A stretch of 64,000 nucleotides of DNA from AP-15 sp963775875 (GCA_963775875.1 CAVZKP010000016.1:186001-250000); one strand, 5' to 3'. Numbered from the stretch's first letter, positions 9,148 through 19,336 are shown. Notes: generated by a model from the sequence alone, not told the origin. Numbers and translations: made by a program.

Positions 9148-9796
9148 GCGGATCACCGCCAGCGACGATCGGCTGGTTATCTACGGCAGTTTCACGTCGA
9201 GTTCGAGCTACAAGCCGATCCTGTATCTGGCGTTGGCGCGGCTGCCCTACTCGTTCCGCACCGTCAACCTGAAGATCGGGGTGCAGAAGAACCCCGAATA
9301 CCTCGCGGTCAACCGCTGGGGGGTGGTGCCGTCGCTGCGCCATCGCGGGCTGACGATCCTGCAATCGAATGTGATCCTCGATTATCTCGCGCGCACCACC
9401 GGTCATTTCGAGCCGGCAACCGAGCAGCAGCGCTGGCAGGCGCGCGAATGGCTGTCATGGGAGGCCGACCATATTACCGCCGTCGCCAAGGTGCGCCATT
9501 CGGCGCGGTTCCGCGCCTCGCATCCCGAGGTGATCGCCGAATTCCGGCCAAAGGCGGAGGCCGCCCTGTCGTTTGTCGACAATCGGCTGAAGGACAGCGA
9601 CTGGCTTGTTGGCAATTCGTGCAGCATTGCTGATATCGGCTGCTGGGGCCGCATGGTGTTCATGGCCGAGGGCGGTTTCGATATTGCCAACTGGCCGCAC
9701 CTCGAAGCCTGGTCGCAGCGCCTGAAAGCGATGCCCGGCTTTGCGCTGCCCTACGACCTGATCCCGAGCAAAGATCGCGAATACGACCCCGGCTGA
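9144..9796 (+). CDS. Glutathione S-transferase family protein (frame break at third codon)
   Basis: The thioredoxin-like N-terminal half reads 'RLVIYGSFTSSSSYKPILYLALARLPYSFRTVNL', followed by 'NRWGVVPSLRHRGLTILQSNVILDYLA' and an all-helical C-terminal domain ('DSDWLVGNSCSIADIGCW', the usual GST N-capping box region). The ATG at 9144 overlaps the preceding stop but is one frame off. A single missing base near 9149 would join it to the GST frame (M-S-R-I-T-A...) and yield 217 residues, standard for the family. Substrate unknown; co-transcription with the dehydrogenase is likely. Confidence 0.72.
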
Positions 9797-9863
9797 GCTT
9801 TGGCGGCTCGGGCGAAAACGGTAGCCAGCGCCGCCTCTGCCCGATAAGGTCCGCCGCAGGAGC

Positions 9864-10118
9864 ATGCCGGGGGGTCGGATGCGGGGGATCGCTTTACTGA
9901 TTCTGTTGGGATTGGCGGCGTGCGCGGCGAGGGACGCGGCGGTGCCGGCGAGCGCGTCGTCCGAAGTGCGCGGATGGCAGGAGGCAACCGGCAAACCGCC
10001 GACCGAGGCCGAATTTGCCGCGGTCGTCGCGGCCTGCCAGGACCGGGAGAAGAGCGCCGAGCAAACCGGCGCGATCGACGGCTGTCTCGGCGATCTGGGG
10101 TTGCGCCGCGTGCAGTAA
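9864..10118 (+). CDS. Small lipoprotein, function unknown
   Basis: Up to 84 residues. The N-terminus 'MRGIALLILLGLAACA' is a type II signal peptide with the lipobox L-A-A-C, so the mature protein would be a lipid-anchored peptide of about 62 residues. Two further cysteines ('AACQDRE', 'DGCLGD') could form a disulfide in the periplasm. The start may be ATG 9864 or ATG 9879; the second gives a better signal peptide, while an AGGAG just before the first is too close for ideal spacing. No homologous family recognised. Confidence 0.6.
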   Translation: MPGGRMRGIALLILLGLAACAARDAAVPASASSEVRGWQEATGKPPTEAEFAAVVAACQDREKSAEQTGAIDGCLGDLGLRRVQ

Positions 10119-10210
10119 GGCTGACCGGAGCCGCAGGGCAGGCCGGTCGCGATAGCGGGCCCAACCCGTCGACGATGGGTGGCGTCAAACCTCGGGTCCG
10201 CGTCCGAGCG

Positions 10211-10939
10211 CTAGGTCAGCAGTTCCGGCAGGGTGCGGATGATCCGGTCGGGGCGGATCGGACAGTCGGGCGGCAGCCCGGCGCCATAGCCGTCGTGCCA
10301 GATCGCATGAATGCCGAGCCGCTGCGGCCCCAGGATCTCCCATTCGAGATTGTCGCCGACCATCCAGGTGTCGCCGGGCCCGACCCCGAGCGCCTCCATC
10401 GCATGGGTATAGGCGCGCTCCTCGGGCTTGCCAAAGCCGTGCTCGCCCTCGATCTGGATATGGTCGAAGCGCTCTTCCAGGGCAAAGCGGATCACCTTGG
10501 CGCGCTGCGGCGCGGCGGCGCCGTTGGTGATCAGCGCCAGGCGCACGCCCTGTTGCTTGAGCCGGTGCAGGGTCTCGTGCGCACCGGGGAACAGCCGCAA
10601 TTCGGCGTCGTGCAATGCGTTGTAGCGATCGGCGATCGCGTCGCCCAGCAGCGGCTGCGGCACCGGGTGGCCCGAGGCCGCCAATTCGGCAAAAGCGTTG
10701 GCGACGATATGGCGGCGCGCCTCGCCGATGCGGTGGCGCCAATGCTTGTGCCGCGCCGGATCGGCCCATAATTGGTTCGAGCTGTCCTGGATCGCGGCGA
10801 TCACCTGTTCCGGGCCGAGCGGCGCCAGACGGTCGGCGATCGCGCCGATGACGCGCCGCCACTGCAATTCGGCCGGCCCGAAGGCGACCAGCAGCGTATC
10901 GTCGAGATCGAACAGGATCGCGCGCGGCAATTTTGCCAT
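10211..10939 (-). CDS. HAD-superfamily hydrolase (subfamily IA)
   Basis: 242 residues from ATG 10939. The four HAD motifs are intact: 'ILFDLDDTLL' (nucleophile Asp and acid Asp), 'LALITNGAAAPQR', 'GFGKPEERAY' (Lys) and 'TWMVGDNLEWEI' (Asp pair). A helical cap occupies about residues 20-100. This type (YjjG/PhnX-like fold) removes phosphate from small metabolites; the substrate is not predictable. It is the last gene of a minus-strand run, 22 bp behind the cupin gene. Confidence 0.88.
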   Translation of the reverse strand: MAKLPRAILFDLDDTLLVAFGPAELQWRRVIGAIADRLAPLGPEQVIAAIQDSSNQLWADPARHKHWRHRIGEARRHIVANAFAELAASGHPVPQPLLGDAIADRYNALHDAELRLFPGAHETLHRLKQQGVRLALITNGAAAPQRAKVIRFALEERFDHIQIEGEHGFGKPEERAYTHAMEALGVGPGDTWMVGDNLEWEILGPQRLGIHAIWHDGYGAGLPPDCPIRPDRIIRTLPELLT

Positions 10940-10961
10940 GACCGCGTCGCCGCCGGCCGGT

Positions 10962-11522
10962 TCAGGCGAGTGCCGCGACCGCCGCATTCGCCGCCTCGAA
11001 CAGGCGCACATTCTTTTCCATGTCGAACGGGCGTTCGGTCAGGGTCTCCGGGTCCCATTCGCTGCGGCTCACGGCATAGAAATCGCCGCCATAGACGTGG
11101 ATCGCGCCGGTCAGCCGCGGCAATGGGTTGGTCACGGTGTGGATGATGTCATGGCCCAACGGCTCGACATCGCGCACCCCGATGGATTTGGCCCCGGCGG
11201 CTTCGATGCGGCCGGGCGCGCCTTGCGGGAGCCGGCGCCAGAAAATGTTGTCCTCGCGCCCGGTATAGATGCCGATGACCGCCCACATCAGATGGTTGTG
11301 CGGCATGATCGTCATCCGCGGCCCCCAGACGACGTTGAGGATGGTCAAGCTGTCGGAGCGGTAGAGGCCGTCGACCCCGGCCCGGGTCGGCTCGCCCAGC
11401 CCGGCGATGACCGCGGCAGGCTCGCAGACCGCGCGGGCCACCACCTCGCGCACCGATTTGTGGCTGGGATCGGCGGCGACGGCATCACGGCAGTCGCTGA
11501 TAAATCGATCGAGGTCGAACAC
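10962..11522 (-). CDS. Cysteine dioxygenase-like cupin
   Basis: 186 residues. The cupin metal motif is 'VVWGPRMTIMPHNHLMWAVIGIYTGREDNIFWRR', with the His-x-His pair typical of thiol dioxygenases and a downstream third His in 'HVYGGDFYAV'. Family members oxidise the thiol of cysteine, 3-mercaptopropionate or cysteamine to a sulfinate using Fe(II) and O2. Which thiol is used here is unknown. The start is GTG 11522, supported by a GGGAG about nine bases upstream. It lies 19 bp after the dioxygenase gene and 22 bp before the HAD gene, so a three-gene operon is likely. Confidence 0.72.
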   Translation of the reverse strand: MFDLDRFISDCRDAVAADPSHKSVREVVARAVCEPAAVIAGLGEPTRAGVDGLYRSDSLTILNVVWGPRMTIMPHNHLMWAVIGIYTGREDNIFWRRLPQGAPGRIEAAGAKSIGVRDVEPLGHDIIHTVTNPLPRLTGAIHVYGGDFYAVSRSEWDPETLTERPFDMEKNVRLFEAANAAVAALA

Positions 11523-11541
11523 GGTTCTGCACTCCCCTTGG

Positions 11542-12601
11542 CTATTCGGCCGCCTGCGCCGCTACCTCGGAGCGGTGGCCCTTCTGGTGAAAATAATTGG
11601 CCCGGTAGAATTCGAGCACCAGATCGCGATAGACCGCCGGCGGATAGCGCGCCGGATTGTCGGCGCCAGACGCAGGATGGCAGGCATTCGATGACCCGGT
11701 CCGGGTTCGGGCTGTGGAAATAGGCGATCGAGTAGCGGTCGGTGCCCAATTCATTGAGCACGCCATGCGGGGTCGACAAAAACCGGTCGTTCGACCAGCG
11801 CCGCATGATATTGCCGAGATTGATCAGAAAGGTGCCGGGGATGATCGGCGGCGCAAACCATTCTCCGCCCGATGGTCCATCTGGCGGCAGCCGCACCGCC
11901 AGCCCCGGCACCTCGGTGCGCGCCAGCGCGGTCATAAAGCTGTTGTCGGTATGCGGCCCCTGGCCAAAGAGGTTGTCTTCGACCGTCTGCTGCGGCGGGT
12001 AGTGCAGGAAGCGCAGAGTGGCGTGCGCCTCGTCGGCGAAATAGGGCGCGAAAAAATCGGCCGGCATGCCCAGCGCCACGGCGAAGGGCGGCAGCATCCG
12101 GTCGCACATCGCCCCGAGCGCGTCGAAATAAGCTATCATGTCCCCGCGGATCTCGGGCAGGCCCGCCGGCCACTGGTTGCGGCCGCGCAGCGGCGTGCCG
12201 GCGATCACCTCGGGATGGTCGGGGCCGCGGTCATGGCTGATGAAAAAGCTCTCGTTCTGGTTCGGCCTGGTCGCTTTGTGGACGGTCGAGGCGCCCTGCA
12301 CCGAGGCATTGATCGGCAGATAGCCGATATTGTTGTCGTTGAGCCGGAGCGCCAGCTTTTGCGCCAAGGGCAGGGCATGAAACCGGCGCGAGGCGGCAAA
12401 GGCGCGCTCGACCAGTTCGTCGCCAACACCGTGGTTCAGCGCATAAAAAAAGCCGACCGTCGTGCAGGCGCGCGCCACCTCGGCCGCGACCCGTTCGAGC
12501 GCCCCCTTCTCGCCGGCGAAATAGGGGCCGTAATCGATGACCGGGATCATCCCGGCGACCGCCGCCGGGTCCGCCACCGCATGTTCCTTGAACAGATGCA
12601 T
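11542..12601 (-). CDS. Isopenicillin-N-synthase-like Fe(II)/2-oxoglutarate dioxygenase (frame break)
   Basis: From ATG 12601 (GGAGG just upstream) the frame shows the non-haem iron dioxygenase fold: DIOX_N region 'MIPVIDYGPYFAGEKGALERV', 'FFYALNHGVGDELVERAF', then 'GPHTDNSFMTALARTEVPGLAV' (His-x-Asp iron ligands), 'GNIMRRWSNDRFLSTPHGVLN' (distal His) and 'RYSIAYFHSPNPD' (Arg-x-Ser for 2-oxoglutarate). After 'VIECLPSC' the frame shifts +1 near 11677 and continues as 'ADNPARYPPAVYRDLVLEFYRANYFHQKG'. Corrected length is 352, normal for the family. Substrate unknown; first gene of the cupin/HAD operon. Confidence 0.82.
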
Positions 12602-12877
12602 CCCGATCCTCCGACCCGACCCGCCGCGCCCGCGCCCGATTGCTGCGCTCGATTATAGCCCGCGCTCAGCCCCTGCGGCCAGCCGGATCGCCGATCATGC
12701 GGGTGGCCAGGGAGCCCTGTGCCGGCCATGCGCGAACGGCTCGGCAACATGGCGGAGAGCGCCGGCGGGCCGGTGCGGCGGCCTCCCCTCGCAAGTTCCG
12801 GGATGGCGGGCCCGGCATCGATTCACCAGCTATATGTCGGTGAGCAATGGATCGGGTTTTCACTCGGGATAACAGCG

Positions 12878-13096
12878 ATGAACGGGGAAATCGACCATAC
12901 CGGCGCGGAACCAGCCGGTGGCGAGGCCAACTATACGCTCGCCGATCTGGTTCAAGATCCGCTGATCCGCCTGGTCATGAAAAGCGACGGCGTCGACCGG
13001 CAAAGCATCGAACGGCTGTTCGCACGGATCGCCGGCGAGCGGCCGAGAGCGGCGCGGCAACGCGCTGCGGCTGCGGCTGGGCGCCGGCTGTGCTAA
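12878..13096 (+). CDS. Small hypothetical protein
   Basis: 72 residues from ATG 12878: an acidic N-terminus followed by 'LADLVQDPLIRLVMKSDGVDRQSIERLFARIA', which looks like a compact two-helix unit, then an Arg/Ala-rich tail. Short alphaproteobacterial proteins with the 'DPLI.LVM.SDGV' core exist, to my recollection, but I cannot assign a function. The frame is open further upstream (12719), but that part is low complexity and probably non-coding. Confidence 0.5.
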   Translation: MNGEIDHTGAEPAGGEANYTLADLVQDPLIRLVMKSDGVDRQSIERLFARIAGERPRAARQRAAAAAGRRLC

Positions 13097-13149
13097 CGGG
13101 AGCGCGGCCCGTGAACGCGTCGCGGATCTCGCCGAAACCAGCCAGTATT

Positions 13150-13177
13150 TGACGTATTATCTCGGGGTAATATGTTG
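13150..13177 (+). promoter_or_regulatory. Possible sigma-70 promoter
   Basis: TTGACG at 13150-13155 and TATGTT at 13172-13177, separated by 16 bases, in an A/T-rich pocket of otherwise GC-rich DNA. It is placed about 55 bp before the start region of the next gene. The -35 matches five of six consensus bases; the -10 is weak. Confidence 0.35.
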
Positions 13178-13240
13178 CACAGAGGCCAGGCGGTGATTAT
13201 AGAGATGTGCCGAAGACCGGAGGAATGCTAATGCCAGCAT

Positions 13241-13684
13241 ATGATGAATTCGACGCTGCGAGGGTATTTGGAAGAGTTGGGGATAAGGGCGCCTGCCAGC
13301 GACAGGATCGAGCAGCTGGTCCGCGAATACCAAATATTAATTGACGCAACTCCGGAATTTATCTTCGTTGAAAATCCGGTTAATAGCTTGGGATCGATCG
13401 AGTTCACCAACCTGATTTTGCTAACCGGACCGATGTATGCTGAATTCTCGCTGAACCAGCCGAACCGTACCGTTGCATTTTTAAACATCCGCCGGAACGT
13501 CACAAGAATAGTGATGCCGACGTTGCGCGATTTGTCATTCGGTAACATTACCGACCGGTCGCGGCTTACCATTCAAATATTCAAGGGTACGGAATCGATC
13601 GGCTTCTTTGCTGCATCTGGGAACAACTGCGCCGATTTGATCGAAATGGTAAAGAGATATTTTATCCCGGCGCTGGGCGACTAA
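13241..13684 (+). CDS. Hypothetical protein of atypical base composition
   Basis: 147 residues from ATG 13241, acidic, mixed alpha/beta, with no motif that I recognise ('LRGYLEELGIRAPASDRIEQLVREYQILID' then 'EFTNLILLTGPMYAEFSLNQPN'). The gene uses many A/T-ending codons, unlike its neighbours, which suggests recent acquisition. A GGAGG at 13219-13223 is placed ideally for ATG 13231 in the adjacent frame. A +1 insertion near 13255 would join that start ('MPAYDEFD') to this frame, giving 150 residues. Immunity or SMI1-like roles are possible, but that is a guess from size and composition only. Confidence 0.55.
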   Translation: MMNSTLRGYLEELGIRAPASDRIEQLVREYQILIDATPEFIFVENPVNSLGSIEFTNLILLTGPMYAEFSLNQPNRTVAFLNIRRNVTRIVMPTLRDLSFGNITDRSRLTIQIFKGTESIGFFAASGNNCADLIEMVKRYFIPALGD

Positions 13685-14017
13685 TTTCCGGCGGCTAATG
13701 TCCTTGCCGGCCGTCGCTGCCCGCCCTGAGGCTGTCCCGCCGAGAGACGCCGCGCCAACAAGGGCGGCGCTGCCCGCCGGCGAAGGCCGGCCAATCGCCG
13801 GCGCGGGCCAATCGCTGCGGGCAGTCGCTGAGGCAATCGCCGGGCAAGCGCCATTTGCGCCCGTCCGGTGGGCGGCGGTTATAGTTAACTTGAGTGAAGT
13901 TCACCCTGGGAATTACTCGGCCGCCGATCCACCATCGAGCGGCCGACCATGCCGCGCCAAATTGGTTGATTGCTTACTCCGAATTCTGTAGATTGAGATG
14001 CTACGGAGGCGGCCGCA
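13685..14017 (+). other. Intergenic region with short repeats and a palindrome
   Basis: No convincing gene. The first half carries repeated 'caatcgc' units in GC-rich DNA (about 13785-13850). The second half is A/T-richer and contains the perfect 11-bp palindrome GTGAAGTTCAC at 13894-13904, a possible operator for the gene starting at 14018. A GGAGG immediately precedes that start. Confidence 0.45.
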
Positions 14018-15636
14018 ATGCATATTACTGTCATCGATGCGATCAGCGATTTAAGCGCGCTGCGCCGCAACTGGGACGCGGTCTACGAAGCTGACCCGGA
14101 AGCGCAGTTCTTTCTTTCTTGGCAATGGCTGTTCGACTGGCTGAACCTACACCACACCCCGTGGTTTGTCCTCGCCGCCAAGCAAAACGCGACCGATACC
14201 GAGCATGTCGCCTTCCTGCCGCTGCGGATATACACGAGCTTCGATGACAAGCATGGTTTCACCAACGAGCTGCAATTCGCCGGCGCCGCCTTCTCCGATT
14301 ATGCGGGGCTCCTGTCCCGGCCGGAATTCGAAGCCGAAGCCGTTCCCGCCTTCGCCGAATACCTGAAGCGAAAGCTGAACTGGGCGCGGTTTACGATGGA
14401 CAATTTGATGATCTCCGAGCCGCGGCGGAGATTGTTTCTGCGCGCGTTCGACAAGACGCGTTTCGTCCGTACCGCTATCGAGTATATCGACCAAATTGCA
14501 GCGACCGACCACGGCATCTGCCCCTTTGTAAAACTTCCAAATGATTGGGACGAATATCTCAAGACTCTAAGCGCCAACAACCGGCAAAAAATTCGTCGTC
14601 TCCTGAGGAAAGACCGACGCAGCGGAAGACTACCAGATCACGTTGTCGGATGTCGGCAGCTTTGACAAAAACCTGACAACGTTGCTGGAGTTCTGGAAAA
14701 TCAAATGGACGCCGAGCAAAGGGGAAAAAGCCGAGGAGATCGCCGAGCGCAACTACCGGATGTTGACCCGCTGCGCCGAAAACGGCACCTTGTTTCTACC
14801 GGTATTCTGGCACGGCGATCGGCCGGTGGCGGCGCTGGCGACCCTGATCGATCAGTCCAAGAAATCGCTGCTGTTCTTTATCACCGGGCGGGATGAAACC
14901 TATAACGAGATGCCCGCCGGGTATTTGTTGCATGCCTACAGCATCCGCTGCGCCATCGCCCACGGGTTTACCACCTACGACTTCCTGAGGGGCGATGAGC
15001 CGTACAAATACCTGTTCGCGCCGCAGGAGCGCCGGCTGAAGGCGGTCTCCGTGGTCACCAAGACCAATCGCAACCTCGGCGGCAGGCTGGATCCGCGCGG
15101 GCTGCCGGCGATGCTCGACATGACGCTCGATTTCGCCAGCCGGGAGCAGACCGCCGAGGCCGAACTCGGCTATCGCCAGATCCTCGAGGTCGAGCCGGAC
15201 CATGCGTTGGCGCTCTACCGGTTTGGCCGGTTGCTGGCCGAGAAGGGCGCCCACGCCGAAGCCCGGAAACTGCTCTCCCGCTCGGTCGAACTGGAGCCCG
15301 AGGGTGACAATGCCTGGTTCTGGCTGGCGCGAACGCTGCAATCTCTCGGCGAGGATGCGGCGGCGCTCGAAGCCTGCCGCAAGGTGGTCAAGCTTCAGCC
15401 GCAGAACCAGGAGGCGAAGGAGCTGCTGGTGCAGCTGAGTTTTTCCGCCCGGCCGGCGGATCGACCGGCGACGGCGACGATCTGGCCGGTCAAGGCCCCG
15501 GCGCCGGCGCCGGGCCGATTGCCGGGCGAAGCCGCGGCCGTCACCCCCAATCTGGTCCCGGAAAAGGAAGTTCATCAAATTCGCAATCTGATCCAGGACT
15601 ATCTCGAACTCGGTCACCCCGCGGCCGCGCTGGTAG
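14018..15636 (+). CDS. CelD/BcsL-like GNAT acyltransferase with C-terminal TPR repeats (two frame breaks)
   Basis: The N-terminal half matches the 'Acetyltransf_6' GNAT type found in polysaccharide and cell-envelope loci: 'WDAVYEADPEAQFFLSWQWLFDWL', 'LPLRIY', and after a +1 shift near 14612 'NGTLFLPVFWHGDRPVAALATL' and 'YDFLRGDEPYKYLFAPQERRLKAV'. Two to three tetratricopeptide repeats follow (about residues 365-455: 'ALYRFGRLLAEKGAHAEARKLLSRSVELEPEGDNAWFWLARTL' region). As sequenced, the frame then runs through arginine/proline-rich sequence into the MFS gene. A second +1 base around 15615-15630 would restore TAG at 15634-15636 and a 538-residue protein. Acyl acceptor unknown; GGAGG precedes ATG 14018. 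Confidence 0.65.
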
Positions 15637-15830
15637 AACCAGAACATCGCCGCGAACCCGGCTGGCTCGAAGATCGCCCGAGTCCGGCCCCGCATTGCCG
15701 ACGCCCGCGGCCGGGCCTGGCATTCGAGACCGGATCGGCGCAATGCCCCGGCCAACGGCCCGGTAAAGCGGCCCTGCGGCGACGAGCCCCTTGCCCCGGC
15801 CGGGCCGGTGGGCGATATCAGGCCGGCATC

Positions 15831-17034
15831 ATGCCGACCTTGTTCCTCATCGTCTTTGTCGACCTCGTCGGGTTCGGCCTGGTCATCCCCTTGCTGCCGT
15901 TCTATGCGGTGCGGTTCGGCGCCTCGCCGCAACAGGTGACCCTGCTGCTCGCGGTCTATTCGCTGATGCAGCTGTTTACCGCACCGCTATGGGGCCGGCT
16001 CAGCGACCGGATCGGGCGGCGGCCGGTGCTGATGACCAGCATGGCGGCGGCGGCGCTCGCCTATTTGTGGCTCGGCGGCGCGACCGAGCTGTGGATGCTG
16101 TTCGCCGCGCGCGCCCTGGCCGGCGCTTGCGCCGGCAACATCGCCGCCGCGCAAGCCTATATCGCCGACACCACCACGCCCGAGAACCGGGCCAAGGGCA
16201 TGGGGCTGATCGGCGCCGCCTTTGGCCTCGGCTTTATCTTCGGGCCGGCGCTGGGCGGGTTTCTCGCCGGCAACGATCCGGCCACCGCCAATCTCGCCAG
16301 GCCGGCCTGGGTCGCGGCCGGGCTGTCGCTCGCGGCGCTCTGCGGCGTACTGCTTGTGCTGCGCGAGAGCCTGACCCCGGAGCAGCGCGGCCAGGCGCAG
16401 CGGCGCAGCCGGTTCGGCGCGACGCTCGGGGCATTGCGCCATCCGGTGCTGTCGCGGCTGATCCTGATCTTCTTTCTGGTGATCCTCGCCTTCGCCGCGA
16501 TGGAGAGCACCTTTGCGCTGTGGGCGATGCGGCAGTTCCGCTGGGGGCCGGAGCAGGTCGGCTATGTCTTTGCTTTTGTCGGGGTGCTGTCGGCGGTGCT
16601 GCAAGGCGGCCTGATCGGCCGGCTGACCCAGCGCTTCGGCGAGGAGCGCCTGCTGCTATGCGGTCTCGTCCTGATCGGCCTCGGGCTGCTGGTGCTGCCG
16701 TTCGCCCGCGAGGTGCCGCTGCTCGGCACCGCGCGTCAGCGGTCTGGCGCTCGGCATCGGGCTGACCCAGCCATCGCTGAACAGCCTGATTTCGCGCCGC
16801 GCCGGGCGCGATGAGCAGGGCGAGGTGCTCGGCGTCGCGCAATCCGTCGGCAGCCTGTCGCGGGTTCTCGGGCCGGCCATGGCCGGGTTCCTGTTCGCCG
16901 ATCTGGGCCGCGGCAGCCCGTTTTTGTTTGGCGTGGTCCTGATCGCCCTCGCCCTGCTGCTGGCGCTCCACCTGTTGCGCGGCCTCGGGGCGGCGCCGCT
17001 GCCGGAGGCCGAGCCGATGAGCCGCGCGGAATGA
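15831..17034 (+). CDS. MFS transporter, tetracycline-resistance/multidrug type (frame break)
   Basis: Starts 'MPTLFLIVFVDLVGFGLVIPLLPFYAVRFGASP', the typical TM1 of TetA-like drug antiporters. It has the loop 2-3 motif 'GRLSDRIGRRPVLM' and the motif C region 'GLGFIFGPALGGFLAG'. Near 16733, after 'FAREVPLLGTA', the frame shifts +1; the new frame supplies TM11-TM12 ('GLALGIGLTQPSLNSLISRRAG', 'LGVAQSVGSLSRVLGPAMAGFLF') to TGA 17034. Corrected length is 400 residues and 12 TM helices. Substrate unknown. The stop overlaps the ABC exporter start (ATGA), indicating coupled translation. Confidence 0.82.
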
Positions 17035-18870
17035 GCCGTCGCGGTCGGCCGATCATCGCCGGCCCACCGCGGCAGAAAGGCCGGCTCAGAAACGAGTTGC
17101 GCGCACTCCGCTCGCTCGCCCCCTATCTGTGGCCGCGCGAATCGGCGGGGCTGCGGCTGCGGGTGGCGCTGGCCGTGGTTTTTCTGGTCGCCGGCCGGCT
17201 GGTCAACATCACCGTCCCGTTTCTCTACAAACACGCGGTCGATACCCTGGCGCCGAGCAAGGCGGCGATCGCCGTGCCGGTGGCGCTGATCATCGCCTAC
17301 GGGCTGGCGCGGGTGATGTCGCAGGGTTTCAACGAGCTGCGCAACGCGGTCTTTGCCCCGGTCACCCAGCGCGCGGTGCGCCGGCTGTCCTTGTCGGCGT
17401 TTCGCCATGTCCACGCGCTGGCGCTGCGCTTTCACCTCGAGCGCCGCACCGGCGGGTTGGCGCGGGCGATCGAGCGCGGCACCGCCGGCATCGATTTCCT
17501 GCTGTCGTTCATGCTGTTCAACGTGATCCCGACGATCATCGAGATCCTGCTGGTGTCGGCGATCCTGTGGCGGCTCTACAACTGGACCTTCGCCGCCGTC
17601 ACCCTGACGACGATCTTGCTCTATATCGGCTTTACCTTTCTGGTGACCGATTGGCGGGTGCGCTTTCGCCGCGACATGAACGAGCGCAACAGCGAGGCCA
17701 ATACCAAGGCGATCGACAGCCTGTTGAATTTCGAGACGGTCAAATATTTCGCCAACGAGGCGCATGAGGAGCGGCGCTACGACGCGGCGCTGCGCGGCCT
17801 ACGAGCAGGCCGCGGTCAAGAGCGAGGCCACCCTGTCGATGCTGAATATCGGCCAGGGCATGATCATCGGCGTCGGCCTGGTCGGGGTCATGCTCCTCGC
17901 CGCGCAGGGCGTGGCCGCCAAGGCGATGACGGTCGGCGATTTCGTCCTGGTCAACGCCTATCTGATCCAGCTCTACACGCCGCTCAATTTCCTCGGCGTC
18001 GTCTACCGCAACCTCAAGCAGTCCTTGACCGATCTCGAGCAGATGACCGAGCTGATGGCGGTCATGCCCGAGATCGTGGACCGGCCGGGGGCGCCGGCAC
18101 TGTCGGTCGGCGCCGGCGCCATCGCCTTTCGCCATGTCGATTTCCGCTATGATTCGCGGCGGCCGATCCTGAGCGATGTCGATTTCCGGGTGCCTCCCGG
18201 CAGCACCATCGCGATCGTCGGCCCGAGCGGCGCCGGCAAGTCGACGATCGCGCGGCTGCTGTTCCGCTTCTGGGATGTCGATGCCGGCGCGATCGAGATC
18301 GATGGCCAGGACGTCCGCATGGTGACCCAGGACAGCCTGCGCCGGGCGATCGGCGTGGTGCCGCAGGACACCGTGCTGTTCAACGACACGATCTACTACA
18401 ATATCGCCTATGGCCGCCCCGGCGCGCCGCGCGATATGGTCGAAGCGGCGGCCCGCCTCGCCCGCATCCACGATTTCGTCGCCGCCTTGCCGGACGGCTA
18501 CGACACGATGGTCGGCGAGCGCGGCCTCAAACTGTCGGGCGGCGAAAAGCAGCGGGTGGCGATCGCCAGGGTGATCCTGAAGGCGCCGAAGATCCTGGTG
18601 TTCGACGAGGCGACCTCGGCCCTCGACACCAGGACCGAGCGCGAGATCCAGGCGAGCCTCGCCGAGGTGTCGGCCGAGCGCACCACGCTGGTCATCGCCC
18701 ACCGGCTGTCGACGGTGGTCGACGCCGACCAGATCCTGGTGCTCGATCGCGGGCAGATCGTCGAGCGCGGCAATCATGGCGAGCTGTTGCGGCGCCAGGG
18801 GGTCTATGCTGCGATGTGGGCGCGCCAGCAGGAAGCGGCGCGGCGCGAGGCGGCGCTGGCCGCGGAATAA
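17031..18870 (+). CDS. Atm1/HMT-type ABC exporter, fused permease and ATPase (frame break)
   Basis: Half-transporter with six TM segments (about 45-300) and a C-terminal nucleotide-binding domain. 'ERNSEANTKAIDSLLNFETVKYFANE' is the hallmark of the Atm1/ABCB7 family, exporters of glutathione-linked sulfur or metal species. After 'RRYDAALR' a +1 base near 17799 breaks the frame; the next frame resumes with 'AYEQAAVKSEATLSMLNIGQG'. The NBD has Walker A 'GPSGAGKST', signature 'LSGGEKQRVAIARVIL' and Walker B 'ILVFDEATSALD', plus the H-loop 'VIAHRLST'. Corrected length 612, as expected. Confidence 0.87.
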
Positions 18871-18916
18871 GCCGCCGGCCCGAGGCCGGTTCGAGCGAAA
18901 TCGGCGGGAACAGGAA

Positions 18917-19336
18917 ATGGCTCGGGTGTGCAAGATATTGATCGTCGAGAACGACAGCTACATCCGCGAGCTGTTGGGCGAGGTCTTCGACGAAGAGGGT
19001 TTTGTCTTTACCATGATCGAGACCGGCGCGGCGATGGCCGACGCGCTCGACCAGGACGATTACGACATCGCGATCATCGACCTGACCCAGCCCGGCGACC
19101 AGGACGGCCTCGCGCTGGCCGAGATCGCCCACGAACAGGGCTGCGGAGTGATCCTGACCACCGGCGATCACCGCCATGCCGAACGCCTGGAGCAGAGCGG
19201 CCGGCACTATCTGCTGAAGCCGTTCCGCATCGATGGCCTGATGACCGTGGTCGAGCAGATCCTGACCCTGGCCTCGATGGAATGCGTGCGCCGCAAGCGG
19301 CGCGACGGGTCGTATTTCGACGTCCGCGGCGCGTGA
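18917..19336 (+). CDS. Single-domain response regulator (receiver only)
   Basis: 139 residues: 'KILIVENDSYIRELLGEVFDEEGF' (acidic pocket at Glu/Asp), phosphoacceptor Asp in 'IAIIDLTQPGDQDGL', Thr in 'GVILTTGD' and the conserved Lys in 'HYLLKPFR'. There is no output domain, so it acts CheY-like through a partner. No histidine kinase is encoded in the window. ATG 18917 follows 'cagga'. Its stop overlaps the GTG of meaB (GTGA), an unexpected pairing. Confidence 0.87.
   Translation: MARVCKILIVENDSYIRELLGEVFDEEGFVFTMIETGAAMADALDQDDYDIAIIDLTQPGDQDGLALAEIAHEQGCGVILTTGDHRHAERLEQSGRHYLLKPFRIDGLMTVVEQILTLASMECVRRKRRDGSYFDVRGA

Noticed and set aside
13698..13991. Plus-strand open frame of 97 codons
   Set aside because: Ala/Pro-rich translation without features, no good ribosome binding site, covers repeat-rich intergenic DNA.
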